Source: Flavivirga aquatica (GTDB taxonomy: Bacteria > Bacteroidota > Bacteroidia > Flavobacteriales > Flavobacteriaceae). Taken from it: 64,000 nucleotides of DNA. Shown here piece after piece: positions 8,219-16,953 of this stretch (the stretch's first letter is position 1; every line of letters begins with the position of its first letter). The stretch spans positions 248,001 to 312,000 of the forward strand of contig NZ_MDJD01000034.1 in NCBI RefSeq assembly GCF_001747085.1, written 5' to 3'. The notes beneath the pieces are model-generated. The model had not been told where the DNA came from, did no database searches, and worked only from the letters and a program-made list of their open reading frames with translations. The translations under genes were made by a program, and so were the position numbers.

Positions 8219-9165
8219 ATGTTTAAATCAAATTATAGAGAAAGTATATCATCGACCTGTGAGTTACTTGGGATTAGTAGGCAGGTGCACTACAGAGCTA
8301 TTCGTTCTAGAGATAAACGACAGTCTACAGCAGACAACGTCATTGAACTGGTTAGAGAGGTGCGTATGGAGATGCCCAGAATAGGCGCTCGCAAGTTGTA
8401 CCATCTTTTAAAGGTACCTCTAAGAGAGTTAGGAGTTGGAAGGGATAGGTATCTTTGCTATTCTAAAAGCCAACCATATGCTTATAAAACCTAAGAAGAG
8501 CTATCACCTGACCACCAATTCCCATCATCGTTTTAGAAAGCACAAGAACCAGATAGAGGATATTGATATCGTCAGACCGGAACAGGTATGGGTATCAGAC
8601 ATCACATATATAGGGACTAGACAAAATCCGATGTATTTATCATTGATTACAGATGCTTATTCTAAAAAGATTTTAGGATATTATGTTATCCAATACCCTA
8701 GAAACAAATAGTTCTATTAAGGCTTTAAAACAAGCTATAAATAATAGAAGCTATCCTAAAGAAGCATTGATACATCATTCCGATAGAGGGCTACAGTTGT
8801 AGTAATGATTATCAAAAACAACTTAGTAAAATCAAATTTAACTGTAGCATGACGGAGCAATATGATCCTTATCAGAATGCCATAGCAGAACGCATTAATG
8901 GTATCTTAAAACATGAATTTTTAATGAATACGGATAAGGTTGATATAAATATGATGAGGAAAATAGTAGCTCAAAGTATTAAAATATACAATACTAAAAG
9001 ACCGCATCTATCCTGTAATTTGCTAACACCAGAACAAATGCATAAACAGAATGAAATCAGACCAAGATCATATAAAAGAAAAAACACTGAAGAGTTGCAA
9101 CTCTGCAGTTTTTAAATTATTTTTAAACTAATCTAAAAACTGTAACGCTATTTCAGGACTAGTCA
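8219..9165 (+). mobile_element. Decayed IS3-family (IS150-like) element, orfB only
   Basis: Transposase fragments follow each other in shifting frames. They include an HTH-like start (ELLGISRQVHYRAIRS), a middle with the first catalytic Asp (VWVSDITYIGTRQNPMYLS), then IHHSDRGLQ with the second Asp, and NAIAERINGILKHEF with the Glu, so the DDE set can be followed. At least three frameshifts are visible, near 8445, 8690 and 8802. The segment at 9131-9165 (ctaaaaactgtaacgc onward to gtca) looks like the right terminal repeat. No orfA and no matching left repeat is seen, so the left end is deleted. It cannot transpose by itself. Confidence 0.85.
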
Positions 9166-9177
9166 ACTAATAGAAAT

Positions 9178-9210
9178 AAAGAGAGAGGTATTTTATATAC
9201 CTCTCTCTTT
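9178..9210 (-). terminator. Hairpin terminator after the GH9-GH48 gene
   Basis: A perfect 13-bp stem (9178-9190 with 9198-9210, AAAGAGAGAGGTA on the plus strand) and a 7-nt loop, 45 bp past the stop codon of the cellulase gene. On the minus strand it is followed by a T-rich stretch. It also separates the cellulase from the IS3 remnant. Confidence 0.7.
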
Positions 9211-9254
9211 TAGACTTAAAATTCAAATAAAATTTTAAATAAATTGTTTATTCG

Positions 9255-12200
9255 TTATTCAATAACGATTTTTTGGATATGTTTTTCACCTATTTTAGTT
9301 GTTACAGTTACGATATACATCCCTGTAGGTAATGCGTCAACTGATAACTGGTATTTTGAATTTTTTGTATCAACAGTTATAGATTTTACAGTTCTACCAA
9401 CTAAACTAACTACATTAATGTGGGCTCCTTTTAAACTAGAATCACTCTCAATAGTTACCGTAGTTTTTTTAGATTGATTTACAGGATTTGGATATAGTCT
9501 TATAGTATTATTTTTAGTTTCAGTTTGAACTTTTTCAGAAGATTTGGCTGAATCTTCCCCAAAAAAGAAGCCATACTCTGCATTAGCTAATGCAACTTCT
9601 ATTTGTGCCCAACTTCTGTGGTAGTTTTGTGTAAAAGCTTCTCCAGCATCGTATGCTGCTTTTAATCTAGCATATTCTGGATCATCCTTGTATTTAGAAC
9701 GAATATCGAGGAAACTAACTCCTGGTTGAATAAGGTCTCCATTTGCCATAACACCAGAGTATCCAGCTGGAATGTATACTTCTTGATCAAACATTCTGTT
9801 GAAATCTTCTCTAATTTCTGTTGAAGATACACCTTTGGAATCTCTATATTTAATCCACATTCTATCTAGAATTTCTTTTGCTAATGTTTTTGCTCCATTA
9901 TCAAGAGTTCCATATTTTTCAGTAGCTGCAGCATAATAAATTAAAGTTTTTGCTGTTGAGGCCGCTATACCAAGATCTGTATTGTATGATGTTACTGTTA
10001 CACTAAGGTTGTTATTAGCACCAGGACTTGCGGGATTCCAGGTATCTGGTTCTCCAGTCCATTCTAATCCAGCAGGAATTAGGAAATCATCTGTACCAAC
10101 AAGTTGAACGATTCCTTCAACCCAAGTTGACCATTTATCCATTAGTGTTTTTGCAGTAGGGTCGTTGGTAATATAATAGTATTCAGCTACACGTTCCATA
10201 GACCAAGCTTGCCATCCAAACCATGTTCCACTTCCTGGATCAAGATAAACAGGGTTAGTATCGAATGCCATATCATAGAAAGTAGACTTTCCAGAAGGGT
10301 AAGTGCTATAATCACCATTCCAACTATTTGTAGCTCCACCTGCTATAGCACCTTCTTTAGATTGTAGGTATTGGTAGAATTCCATTTGTCTTTCTAAACT
10401 ATCTCCCCAATCACGTTTTCCATTTGTTGATTTTGGTGCGAATTCATTTAGTTGAGACATCGCATAGGCTGCAACTGGATTTTGATATCCAAAATGACAA
10501 TGACTTGAACTAATTCTAAAAGCCCAAGGTGCAGAAGTATCGGTGGCTCCTCCCCAAGAAACATACCAAGACATTAGGTAATGTGCACTATCGTAACCTG
10601 TTCCAGCCCCAGAAGTAGCACTTTGAACGCCCATAGGTTTAAAATACTTGTCAAACATGGATAATCTTAAATAATCACCCATTTTTGTGGCTTTATTTAA
10701 TAATGTTCCATCGATAGTTGTACCCTGTTCTTTGGCATATTCTACAGCCCAATACATAGCTTGTACAGCTCTTGCATCTGCATCTGGAGCACTTGTGTAA
10801 CGCCATTGTTTTGCGTAGTTATTATCATCTATAAATATAGGTAAGAACCCATTTGTTCCTCCCCAATTAAAGCCTTCCCATGATGGGTGCGGTACTGTTT
10901 CGAAAACAGATTCTTGTGGTCCTCTTTGAAAGGTATTAATATATGATGGGGTACTAACACCATCTCCACGATTTCCATAACCGTAGAAGTTATCATTATC
11001 TAATAACCAGTGCATTTGATAAATATCTTCACCATATGCTGCTGTAAGTTCTGGAGACACAGGGTCTATACCAACTGGAGCGCTTAGGTTAAGTAGAGCA
11101 GGGTAGTTCTGTGGTAAAGGAAGTTCGCCAGCATATCCTGCTGGTGAACTAGGATTGTAAGCACTATTTGTTGGTTGATCTGCTTTAGTAGGAATAATTA
11201 ATTCCTCTATTTTATCCCATACGTTAGCAACAGGAGACCAGTCGTTAGTAACACGACCATTCATGACTTCTAACCATAACCAATACGAATATAACTCAGA
11301 TGTAGACTCATGACCATAGTCTGGAGCTTCTACTATTAATGTCTCTATAGAATGGTGAGGTGATCCGTCTGGACTAAAATAACCATTAGCAGGATCTAAG
11401 AATTTGCTACGCATTTCTACGAAACGATCAATATATTCATTGTTTGTAGGTGGTGGAGGTGTAATACTACCAGTAGAAGTGATAGATACAGAAGCGGTAT
11501 CTGTACCACCATTACCATCACTTACAGTTACAGTAGCAGTAAAAGTATTTGCCGTAGTATATGTGTGGCTAGTAGATGCACCTGTACCAGAAGTACCATC
11601 ACCATAGTCAATAGCATAAGTAAGCGTATCTCCATTGGCGTCTGTACCAGAAGCTGTGAAGTTTACTGCCAAAGGAACTGTACCAGAAGTAGGTGTTGCT
11701 GTTAAGGTTGCAACAGGCGGTGTATTTGTTGTCGAACCACCACAATCTGGAGCTGTAGCAGAATCACTAAAATAAATACTGTGACTCCCTGTTTTAGATA
11801 CGATAGCAAAATTGCTACCATCTTTTGTAACCCAATAATTACCATCAAGTCCACTAATTCCAGAGCCACTTATTGTAAGCTCAGGTTGCGCAGAATTAAG
11901 GTTTTTAGTGATTTTAGGTAATAAATTTACATACCAACTAGGTTGCCCGTTGTTGGTATTAAACGAGAATTGGTATAAACCATTGTTATTTAAGTTCCAA
12001 TTAATAGTAAATCTGTGAACGTTATCAAGATTAGGACCACCGCTACCAAGTACGTGAATATGATTATATGATTGTTTGATAGTACTAAGCGAAGTTGCTA
12101 ATGGTGTACCAAAAGTACAGTCACCTCCTGGAGGATTTGTACTACCAATTGTATTAATAAATACCGAAGCAGTATCTGTACCACCATTACCATCACTTAC

Positions 12201-14327
12201 AGTTACTATTGCAGTATAAGTTCCAGTTGTAGTATACGTATGACTAGAAGTGGCTCCTGTACCAGAGGTACCATCTCCATAATTAATTGTATAGTTAAGT
12301 GTATCTCCATCGGCATCTGTTCCAGAAGCGGTAAAAGTTACTGAAAGAGGAGCTATTCCATTAGTTGTTGATGCTGTAAGAGATGCTACAGGAGCGTTGT
12401 TTGTAGGGACTTGTGTGCCATCTGACTCATTTCCAAAAACTAATACACCATCATCATATACTGGAATATTAATACTCTCTACATCTGAAGAATTATTAAG
12501 TCCAGCCGCAGACCAATCGTTAGATATGTCGTATGGCGTACCATTTTTCACTCTAATATTCAGTTGCGCTTCTCTTCTAAACTGAGGATCTCCAACTGGT
12601 GCTATTTGCTCACCAAGCATAGATACTTCTGCATAATATACAGAACCATTCCATTGATTTATTGTTAGAGAACTACTTCCTTGTACCGAGTTTAGTTGAA
12701 TGTCGTAATCTGCAATAGTTTTTCCTGCAGCTATACCTTCAGAAATATCAAAGAAATATCTAAAAGATAATTTATCTGTAATACGTGCTGGCCAAGCAGT
12801 TCTATTTTGAACTAAAACCCTAATAGTACTTCCATATTGGTTATTATTATTGAATTTTGCTATGGTACGAACCTCAGATCGTGTTGGAGTTTCTTGAATA
12901 GGGAAGTTAGATAATGGAGCACCTCCGTATTGAGAATACATTTTAGCTAAAGCACCTGTAAGTCCTGCATTATAATCGCAAGCAACTTCATTAGCTTTAA
13001 AATCACCTCTGTCATCAACGAATTGATCATTAGGTGCTGCAGGACCACCAGCTAATGCGCCATATAATATATGACTTGGTAGTACTGGTCGATCAATTAA
13101 AGTATTTGCCCATGGACCATGTGCCGATCTGTGGTGTACATTATTAGCTGGATTGTTACCAAAACCAACCATGTAACTTCTGTTAATAGGATTGTCTCCT
13201 AATGCATAATTAATTTGTTTAACAGCAAAATCATGATACTTTGTTTTATTAGCAGCAGAAGTGTTTACTTTATCACTATATATAAAAGCTAAAAAAGCTG
13301 TATTGGATGAGTGACGTAAAGAACCCCATTCTGTTAAGTGAGCTTGTCCACCTGGACTATAAGAAATTCTCTGTCCATTGTATCCACTAGTCCAATAATC
13401 TAGATGACGCTCTGCATCTGTCATGTATTGTGCATCTCCAACAAGTTGAGACATTAGTACGTAGCAACCATAAGATTTGTCGTCCCATGCGATTCCCCAT
13501 TTATATGCTTTTACATTCTCACCTTGTTGATTACTAAGGTTAGCATATTCAGTTTCTGCCTTGGTAAGGTAAGAAGGTGTATTAGTGGCTCTATATAACC
13601 ATGCAGCTCCCCAAACTAATTCATCTTGGTAACCACTAAAAGACCTATAATATCCTCCTACATCTGTAATAGCATCAGAATACTTTCCTCTATAAGAGTC
13701 TGCAAAATTATAAAGTTCAATAGCATGCCTTTTAAGTAAATTGCTATATGCTGGATCATCTTCAAAAACAATACTAGCGGCTGCTAAGGCTGCTGCTGTT
13801 TCTCCAGCCAAATCTGAACCTGGAGCGGAGGTATCAATTTTGTAAGCGGGTCTTGCTGGAGGATAAACTTCTGGAGCTCCCCAATAGGCATGATCTAAGC
13901 CTCCATTTCCTACTTGACCCCATAGTTCATTTGGAGCTGTATGACATTTTACAAAGTAATCGCATACAAAACGTAAATTTCGTTTTGCTATATCAAGTTG
14001 TCCACTTTGAATATAAGCATCCTTATATTCAATGATTCCCCAAGCTAGCATAGTAGTGGAAAATGCCATTGGAAAATTAAATTTAACATGATCTCCAGCA
14101 TCGTACCATCCGCCAGTTAAATCGTGTCCTACATTACTGCCGTCTTTAAGGGCAGAATTTCCTCGCCATTTTACGCGGTTCCAACTGGGTAATTCACCAG
14201 ATTGCTGGGCTTCATAAAAGAACCACGATTTTTGTAGTGCTTCTCCATAATTAAAATTTTGAGCAGTTAGCTGATTAATGTTAATTGCTATTAATAGCAA
14301 AAATAGTTTTAATGGGTTGTGTCTCAT
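9255..14327 (-). CDS. Secreted multimodular cellulase: GH9-CBM3-PKD-X-PKD-GH48-T9SS sorting domain
   Basis: A 1690-residue exported enzyme predicted to cut crystalline cellulose by pairing a processive endoglucanase with a reducing-end cellobiohydrolase. Signal peptide 1-22. GH9 domain about 25-468: Asp76 and Asp79 in WYDAGDH, HHR at 398-400, and acid Glu447 in [13 protein letters not shown]3 (3c-like, fused as in theme-B GH9 enzymes) about 483-636. PKD 643-727. A module of about 130 residues (733-862) that I do not recognise. A second PKD 867-952. GH48 about 961-1591: acid Glu1007 in [10 protein letters not shown] and the [10 protein letters not shown] motif at 1180-1189, which holds the base Asp. 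T9SS sorting domain about 1607-1690, starting LYPNPV and ending in [10 protein letters not shown] and KIVIE. The layout recalls CelA of Caldicellulosiruptor. The gene stands alone between fossil strips, which suggests acquisition by transfer. Confidence 0.93.
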   Translation of the reverse strand: MRHNPLKLFLLLIAININQLTAQNFNYGEALQKSWFFYEAQQSGELPSWNRVKWRGNSALKDGSNVGHDLTGGWYDAGDHVKFNFPMAFSTTMLAWGIIEYKDAYIQSGQLDIAKRNLRFVCDYFVKCHTAPNELWGQVGNGGLDHAYWGAPEVYPPARPAYKIDTSAPGSDLAGETAAALAAASIVFEDDPAYSNLLKRHAIELYNFADSYRGKYSDAITDVGGYYRSFSGYQDELVWGAAWLYRATNTPSYLTKAETEYANLSNQQGENVKAYKWGIAWDDKSYGCYVLMSQLVGDAQYMTDAERHLDYWTSGYNGQRISYSPGGQAHLTEWGSLRHSSNTAFLAFIYSDKVNTSAANKTKYHDFAVKQINYALGDNPINRSYMVGFGNNPANNVHHRSAHGPWANTLIDRPVLPSHILYGALAGGPAAPNDQFVDDRGDFKANEVACDYNAGLTGALAKMYSQYGGAPLSNFPIQETPTRSEVRTIAKFNNNNQYGSTIRVLVQNRTAWPARITDKLSFRYFFDISEGIAAGKTIADYDIQLNSVQGSSSLTINQWNGSVYYAEVSMLGEQIAPVGDPQFRREAQLNIRVKNGTPYDISNDWSAAGLNNSSDVESINIPVYDDGVLVFGNESDGTQVPTNNAPVASLTASTTNGIAPLSVTFTASGTDADGDTLNYTINYGDGTSGTGATSSHTYTTTGTYTAIVTVSDGNGGTDTASVFINTIGSTNPPGGDCTFGTPLATSLSTIKQSYNHIHVLGSGGPNLDNVHRFTINWNLNNNGLYQFSFNTNNGQPSWYVNLLPKITKNLNSAQPELTISGSGISGLDGNYWVTKDGSNFAIVSKTGSHSIYFSDSATAPDCGGSTTNTPPVATLTATPTSGTVPLAVNFTASGTDANGDTLTYAIDYGDGTSGTGASTSHTYTTANTFTATVTVSDGNGGTDTASVSITSTGSITPPPPTNNEYIDRFVEMRSKFLDPANGYFSPDGSPHHSIETLIVEAPDYGHESTSELYSYWLWLEVMNGRVTNDWSPVANVWDKIEELIIPTKADQPTNSAYNPSSPAGYAGELPLPQNYPALLNLSAPVGIDPVSPELTAAYGEDIYQMHWLLDNDNFYGYGNRGDGVSTPSYINTFQRGPQESVFETVPHPSWEGFNWGGTNGFLPIFIDDNNYAKQWRYTSAPDADARAVQAMYWAVEYAKEQGTTIDGTLLNKATKMGDYLRLSMFDKYFKPMGVQSATSGAGTGYDSAHYLMSWYVSWGGATDTSAPWAFRISSSHCHFGYQNPVAAYAMSQLNEFAPKSTNGKRDWGDSLERQMEFYQYLQSKEGAIAGGATNSWNGDYSTYPSGKSTFYDMAFDTNPVYLDPGSGTWFGWQAWSMERVAEYYYITNDPTAKTLMDKWSTWVEGIVQLVGTDDFLIPAGLEWTGEPDTWNPASPGANNNLSVTVTSYNTDLGIAASTAKTLIYYAAATEKYGTLDNGAKTLAKEILDRMWIKYRDSKGVSSTEIREDFNRMFDQEVYIPAGYSGVMANGDLIQPGVSFLDIRSKYKDDPEYARLKAAYDAGEAFTQNYHRSWAQIEVALANAEYGFFFGEDSAKSSEKVQTETKNNTIRLYPNPVNQSKKTTVTIESDSSLKGAHINVVSLVGRTVKSITVDTKNSKYQLSVDALPTGMYIVTVTTKIGEKHIQKIVIE
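11472..12401 (-). repeat. Two near-copy PKD modules inside the cellulase gene
   Basis: The two PKD-encoding segments (11472-11729 and 12147-12401) are close copies. Both encode [21 protein letters not shown] and [14 protein letters not shown], and they share long blocks at DNA level, for example CTGTACCACCATTACCATCA in both. The unknown module lies between them. This points to an internal duplication used as a linker around a captured module. It is also a possible site for recombination that would delete the module. Confidence 0.85.
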
Positions 14328-14352
14328 CTCATTTAAAATTTAGATTTGTTAA

Positions 14353-14374
14353 ATACACTTAGTACTAAGTGTAT
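14353..14374. promoter_or_regulatory. 22-bp perfect palindrome upstream of the cellulase gene (candidate operator)
   Basis: The sequence around ACACTTAGT|ACTAAGTGT is a perfect palindrome over 22 bp, centred between 14363 and 14364. It begins 26 bp upstream of the cellulase start codon. Long perfect dyads at this position usually bind a dimeric repressor or activator such as LacI-, GntR- or MarR-type proteins. No regulator gene of these types lies beside it, so a trans-acting factor encoded elsewhere is inferred. Confidence 0.55.
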
Positions 14375-14447
14375 AATTATTCATTTTTAGGTAGAATTAA
14401 TAAAAGTTTATGTTAGATCATTGTTGGTTAAACAGTATTTTTTTAAC

Positions 14448-14499
14448 ATTAATATGATTCATTTTTTAACTTAAGAGTTAAAAAATGAATCATATTAAT
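14448..14499. repeat. 24-bp perfect inverted repeat with 4-nt loop
   Basis: Arms 14448-14471 and 14476-14499 are exact reverse complements around the loop TAAG, giving a 52-nt hairpin with no mismatch. It lies 120 bp upstream of the cellulase start, beyond the palindrome. It has no G+C-rich core and no clear T-tail. It could be a cruciform-forming operator region, a MITE-like scar or part of a lost element. Confidence 0.6.
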
Positions 14500-15034
14500 A
14501 GCAAAAATACCTTATATTCAAAAGAATGAATAATACTATACTTACAAAAAGTTAGCTTTTTTTTACGATAATTGAGAATTAGCTTGGTAGAAGTAAAAGC
14601 ATATAGAGAAAATTAAATGTTATTTATAAGTAAGTAAATTATATGGTAATAATATTGTGGTAATTGATGTTTGATATGATATTTTTTTAGGAAGAATACT
14701 GTAAAAAAGAGTAGATTTACTAATATTAGTGAAGGAACTAGAAAAAAGAGGATGAATTTGATTATAATAAAGGTGCAGACATGTTTGTTTATCCTGCGAG
14801 ATATAAGATTATCAAAATTTTATGCAAAAACCAAATATTACATAGGCACCAGATTATGCATAGACTATAGAGAAGACCAGAAAGATTAGTTTTATTACCA
14901 ATAATACCTTGTTGCAGGAAAATGGAGTAGTGGTATTTTCTATATCATGGTAGAATAAATAATAAAAAATCAAACAGACTATGTTATTGCGGAGTAACGA
15001 AGCAACCTCAATAAATATTAATAAATAAAAACAT
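14500..15034. other. Non-coding or decayed stretch upstream of the cellulase
   Basis: No intact gene. The minus-strand 72-codon frame at 14854-15072 has no recognisable features and overlaps the start of a better supported plus-strand fossil, so I treat it as chance. I could not identify coding remnants between 14500 and about 15030 with confidence. Confidence 0.4.
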
Positions 15035-15237
15035 GCCCAAAAACTATTTACACAAAAATGTCTATACCGCAACTAGAAAACGTTTGCAAGACATTTTAAT
15101 ACGTTTCCAAAAACATACATAGCCTTTAGTGGAGGAAAAGACAGTACAGTTATGATGCATTTGGCACTTAAAGTAGCAAAATCAGAAAATTGTTTGCCTT
15201 TTAATGGCGTTACCGAATTAGATGAAGCAAATGGATA
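15035..15237 (+). pseudogene. Remnant of a PAPS-reductase-like ATP-pyrophosphatase (IbrA/DUF3440-like)
   Basis: The plus strand reads NYLHKNVYTATRKRLQDILI, then after a one-base shift FPKTYIAFSGGKDSTVMM and HLALKVAK, before ending at a stop. SGGKDS is the pyrophosphate-binding P-loop of PAPS reductases and related N-type ATP pyrophosphatases. The NVYxATRKRLQ start matches the IbrA-like branch. Only the first 65 residues or so remain, in two frames. Confidence 0.65.
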
Positions 15238-15500
15238 GTGTCTTAACTAATTATAAATTTATAAGAGTAGGGCGAGATGATGGAAAAGCATTAGGAGAGT
15301 ATTCTGCATTTTTTATAAAAAATATAAATTTTAAGGCACTAGAAATAACTACATTTTGATTTTCAGAAACACTAAACAAAGTCTCCATGGGTTGGGCTTA
15401 TGCTTTATTTGAAGAAATAAAAACTAAAAATAAATTCTGAGTATTTAATACCCATTTTGACCATGTTGGTAAGCCGTCAAGGTAGGAAAGCCCTAAAATT
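15225..15500 (+). pseudogene. Remnant of an endonuclease/exonuclease/phosphatase-family protein
   Basis: The plus strand reads MDSVLTNYKFIRVGRDDGKA and LGEYSAFFIKN, a stop, FSETLNKVSMGWAYALFEEI, a stop, then VFNTHFDHVGKPSR. The phrases VGRDDG...GEYSAFF and FNTHFDHVG are conserved blocks of this nuclease/phosphatase fold; the latter His and Asp are normally catalytic. It follows directly on the PAPS-reductase-like remnant in another frame, so a deletion has joined two unrelated genes. The middle of the family is missing between the two blocks. Confidence 0.65.
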
Positions 15501-15522
15501 TTTCAGTATAAAAACAGAAAAA

Positions 15523-16953
15523 TCATTGATTTATAAAAGGCATTTTTTCACTATCTTTAATTCTTTCACTCTTAAAAAAAACTGTAGGATTTTCTTTTGA
15601 GCGTATTTGCTCTATCCAATAAACACCATCAAAAGGGTGACTGTTACCGCGTGTATATACAAAATCTAAATCTCCATCTTTATCCATATCATAAGCGATA
15701 AATTTATCATACATTCCCCTTTTTCTTCTCACGATAGGGTGAAAAATCCATTTTTTTGATAGATTAGTAGGTTGCTCAAACCAAGCAAGACTTCCTAAAT
15801 GATCATTAACTGTTACATTTCCATCTTTTGTTCTTGCACCTTTGCTATAACTACCTACAATGATATCCATTAACTGATTACCATTAATGTCAGCAGTAAC
15901 AAAACCAACTAAAATATCAGGTGATATTGAACCTATATTATGAGGAATCCATTCTTTAGAGAATATGGGTGGCTGTTCAAGCCAAATCAAATTTTCTTGA
16001 TTATCCTTTATAATGATGTCTAATAAAGTATCTTTATTTATATCATAAAAGTCAAGGTTAAAACCTGAAACCTCAACGTTAGGTAAGTTTAAATTGGCTA
16101 TTTTAGAAATATTAATATTATGTGCTTGGAATTGTATGGAATCTTGACTAATATTTTCCATTAAAACAATTCGATTCTCACCTCTAGACCCAACTAATAT
16201 GTCTAAATCCCCATCATTGTCAATATCTATTGGTTGAGCGTTAATTGGAACCAATACATTTAATAAAACCGTTTCTTTCCAAGAGCTATTATTTAAAGGA
16301 TTACCTATTATCTCAAAGTAAGAAATAGGTTTAGGAGTGGCACCTTTAGCATATCCAGCCTGACTCCCTTTATTAGCAGTAATAATTTCTGATTGTCCAT
16401 CTTTATTCAAATCTGCTGTAAATACTCGAATAAAGGAACCTCTGTTTTTAGTGATTTCAGGTATAAGTCTTTTCCAATAATGTGTTCTTATATTTTTGCC
16501 AGGATTTTCAAAATAGGTGATATGCGATAATTCACAAGCAGCTATGATATCTAAAAACCCGTCTTTATTAAGATCTACAACGGCTACATCTTCTATTCCT
16601 CCAACTTCCTGACCTTCTCCAATAGTTGTTAAATAAAAAATATCTGGATCATTACTGCCAAATGCGATTCTTAAATGCCCTCTTGGAATTCCATCATATT
16701 TCCAGTCTGATTCGTGAACAGAAATAATATCTTCAAACCCATCCATATCAATATCAGCCATTACCAACCCATCTCCACCACTAATCTTATTTCCGCTTAA
16801 TTCATAGTCATCAATTGTATGCTCTTTCCAACTTATATAATTTGATTCTGATGATTCTTTTTTGTAAGAATTACAATTCAAAATAGAAAAGCTAATTATT
16901 AAAATAAATATAAGTAGTATAGGTTGTTTCAAAATAATAAACTTTATTCCCAT
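15523..16953 (-). CDS. FG-GAP/VCBS-repeat lipoprotein, predicted beta-propeller
   Basis: About 476 residues from the ATG at 16953. The longer frame would need TTG at 16968, so I prefer ATG. A hydrophobic signal ends in a lipobox (FSILNC), so the protein is probably anchored to a membrane by its N-terminal Cys. The body has repeated Ca-binding FG-GAP motifs such as ADIDMDGFEDII, VDLNKDGFLDIIAA, ADLNKDGQSEIITA, IDIDNDGDLDILVG and YDMDKDGDLDFVYT, typical of a seven-bladed integrin-alpha-like propeller. It overlaps the GH127 stop by 10 nt and is the last gene of the carbohydrate operon. Similar proteins sit in Bacteroidota polysaccharide loci; a glycan-binding or enzymatic role is possible but not shown. 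Confidence 0.85.
   Translation of the reverse strand: MGIKFIILKQPILLIFILIISFSILNCNSYKKESSESNYISWKEHTIDDYELSGNKISGGDGLVMADIDMDGFEDIISVHESDWKYDGIPRGHLRIAFGSNDPDIFYLTTIGEGQEVGGIEDVAVVDLNKDGFLDIIAACELSHITYFENPGKNIRTHYWKRLIPEITKNRGSFIRVFTADLNKDGQSEIITANKGSQAGYAKGATPKPISYFEIIGNPLNNSSWKETVLLNVLVPINAQPIDIDNDGDLDILVGSRGENRIVLMENISQDSIQFQAHNINISKIANLNLPNVEVSGFNLDFYDINKDTLLDIIIKDNQENLIWLEQPPIFSKEWIPHNIGSISPDILVGFVTADINGNQLMDIIVGSYSKGARTKDGNVTVNDHLGSLAWFEQPTNLSKKWIFHPIVRRKRGMYDKFIAYDMDKDGDLDFVYTRGNSHPFDGVYWIEQIRSKENPTVFFKSERIKDSEKMPFINQ

Noticed and set aside
11472-12401. PKD repeats considered as a possible mis-assembly
   Set aside because: The two copies differ at many positions and enclose a unique module, so they are a true ancient duplication.
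14854-15072. Minus-strand frame of 72 codons
   Set aside because: No family features, and its end overlaps a plus-strand remnant with the diagnostic NVYxATRKRLQ and SGGKDS pattern. Treated as chance.
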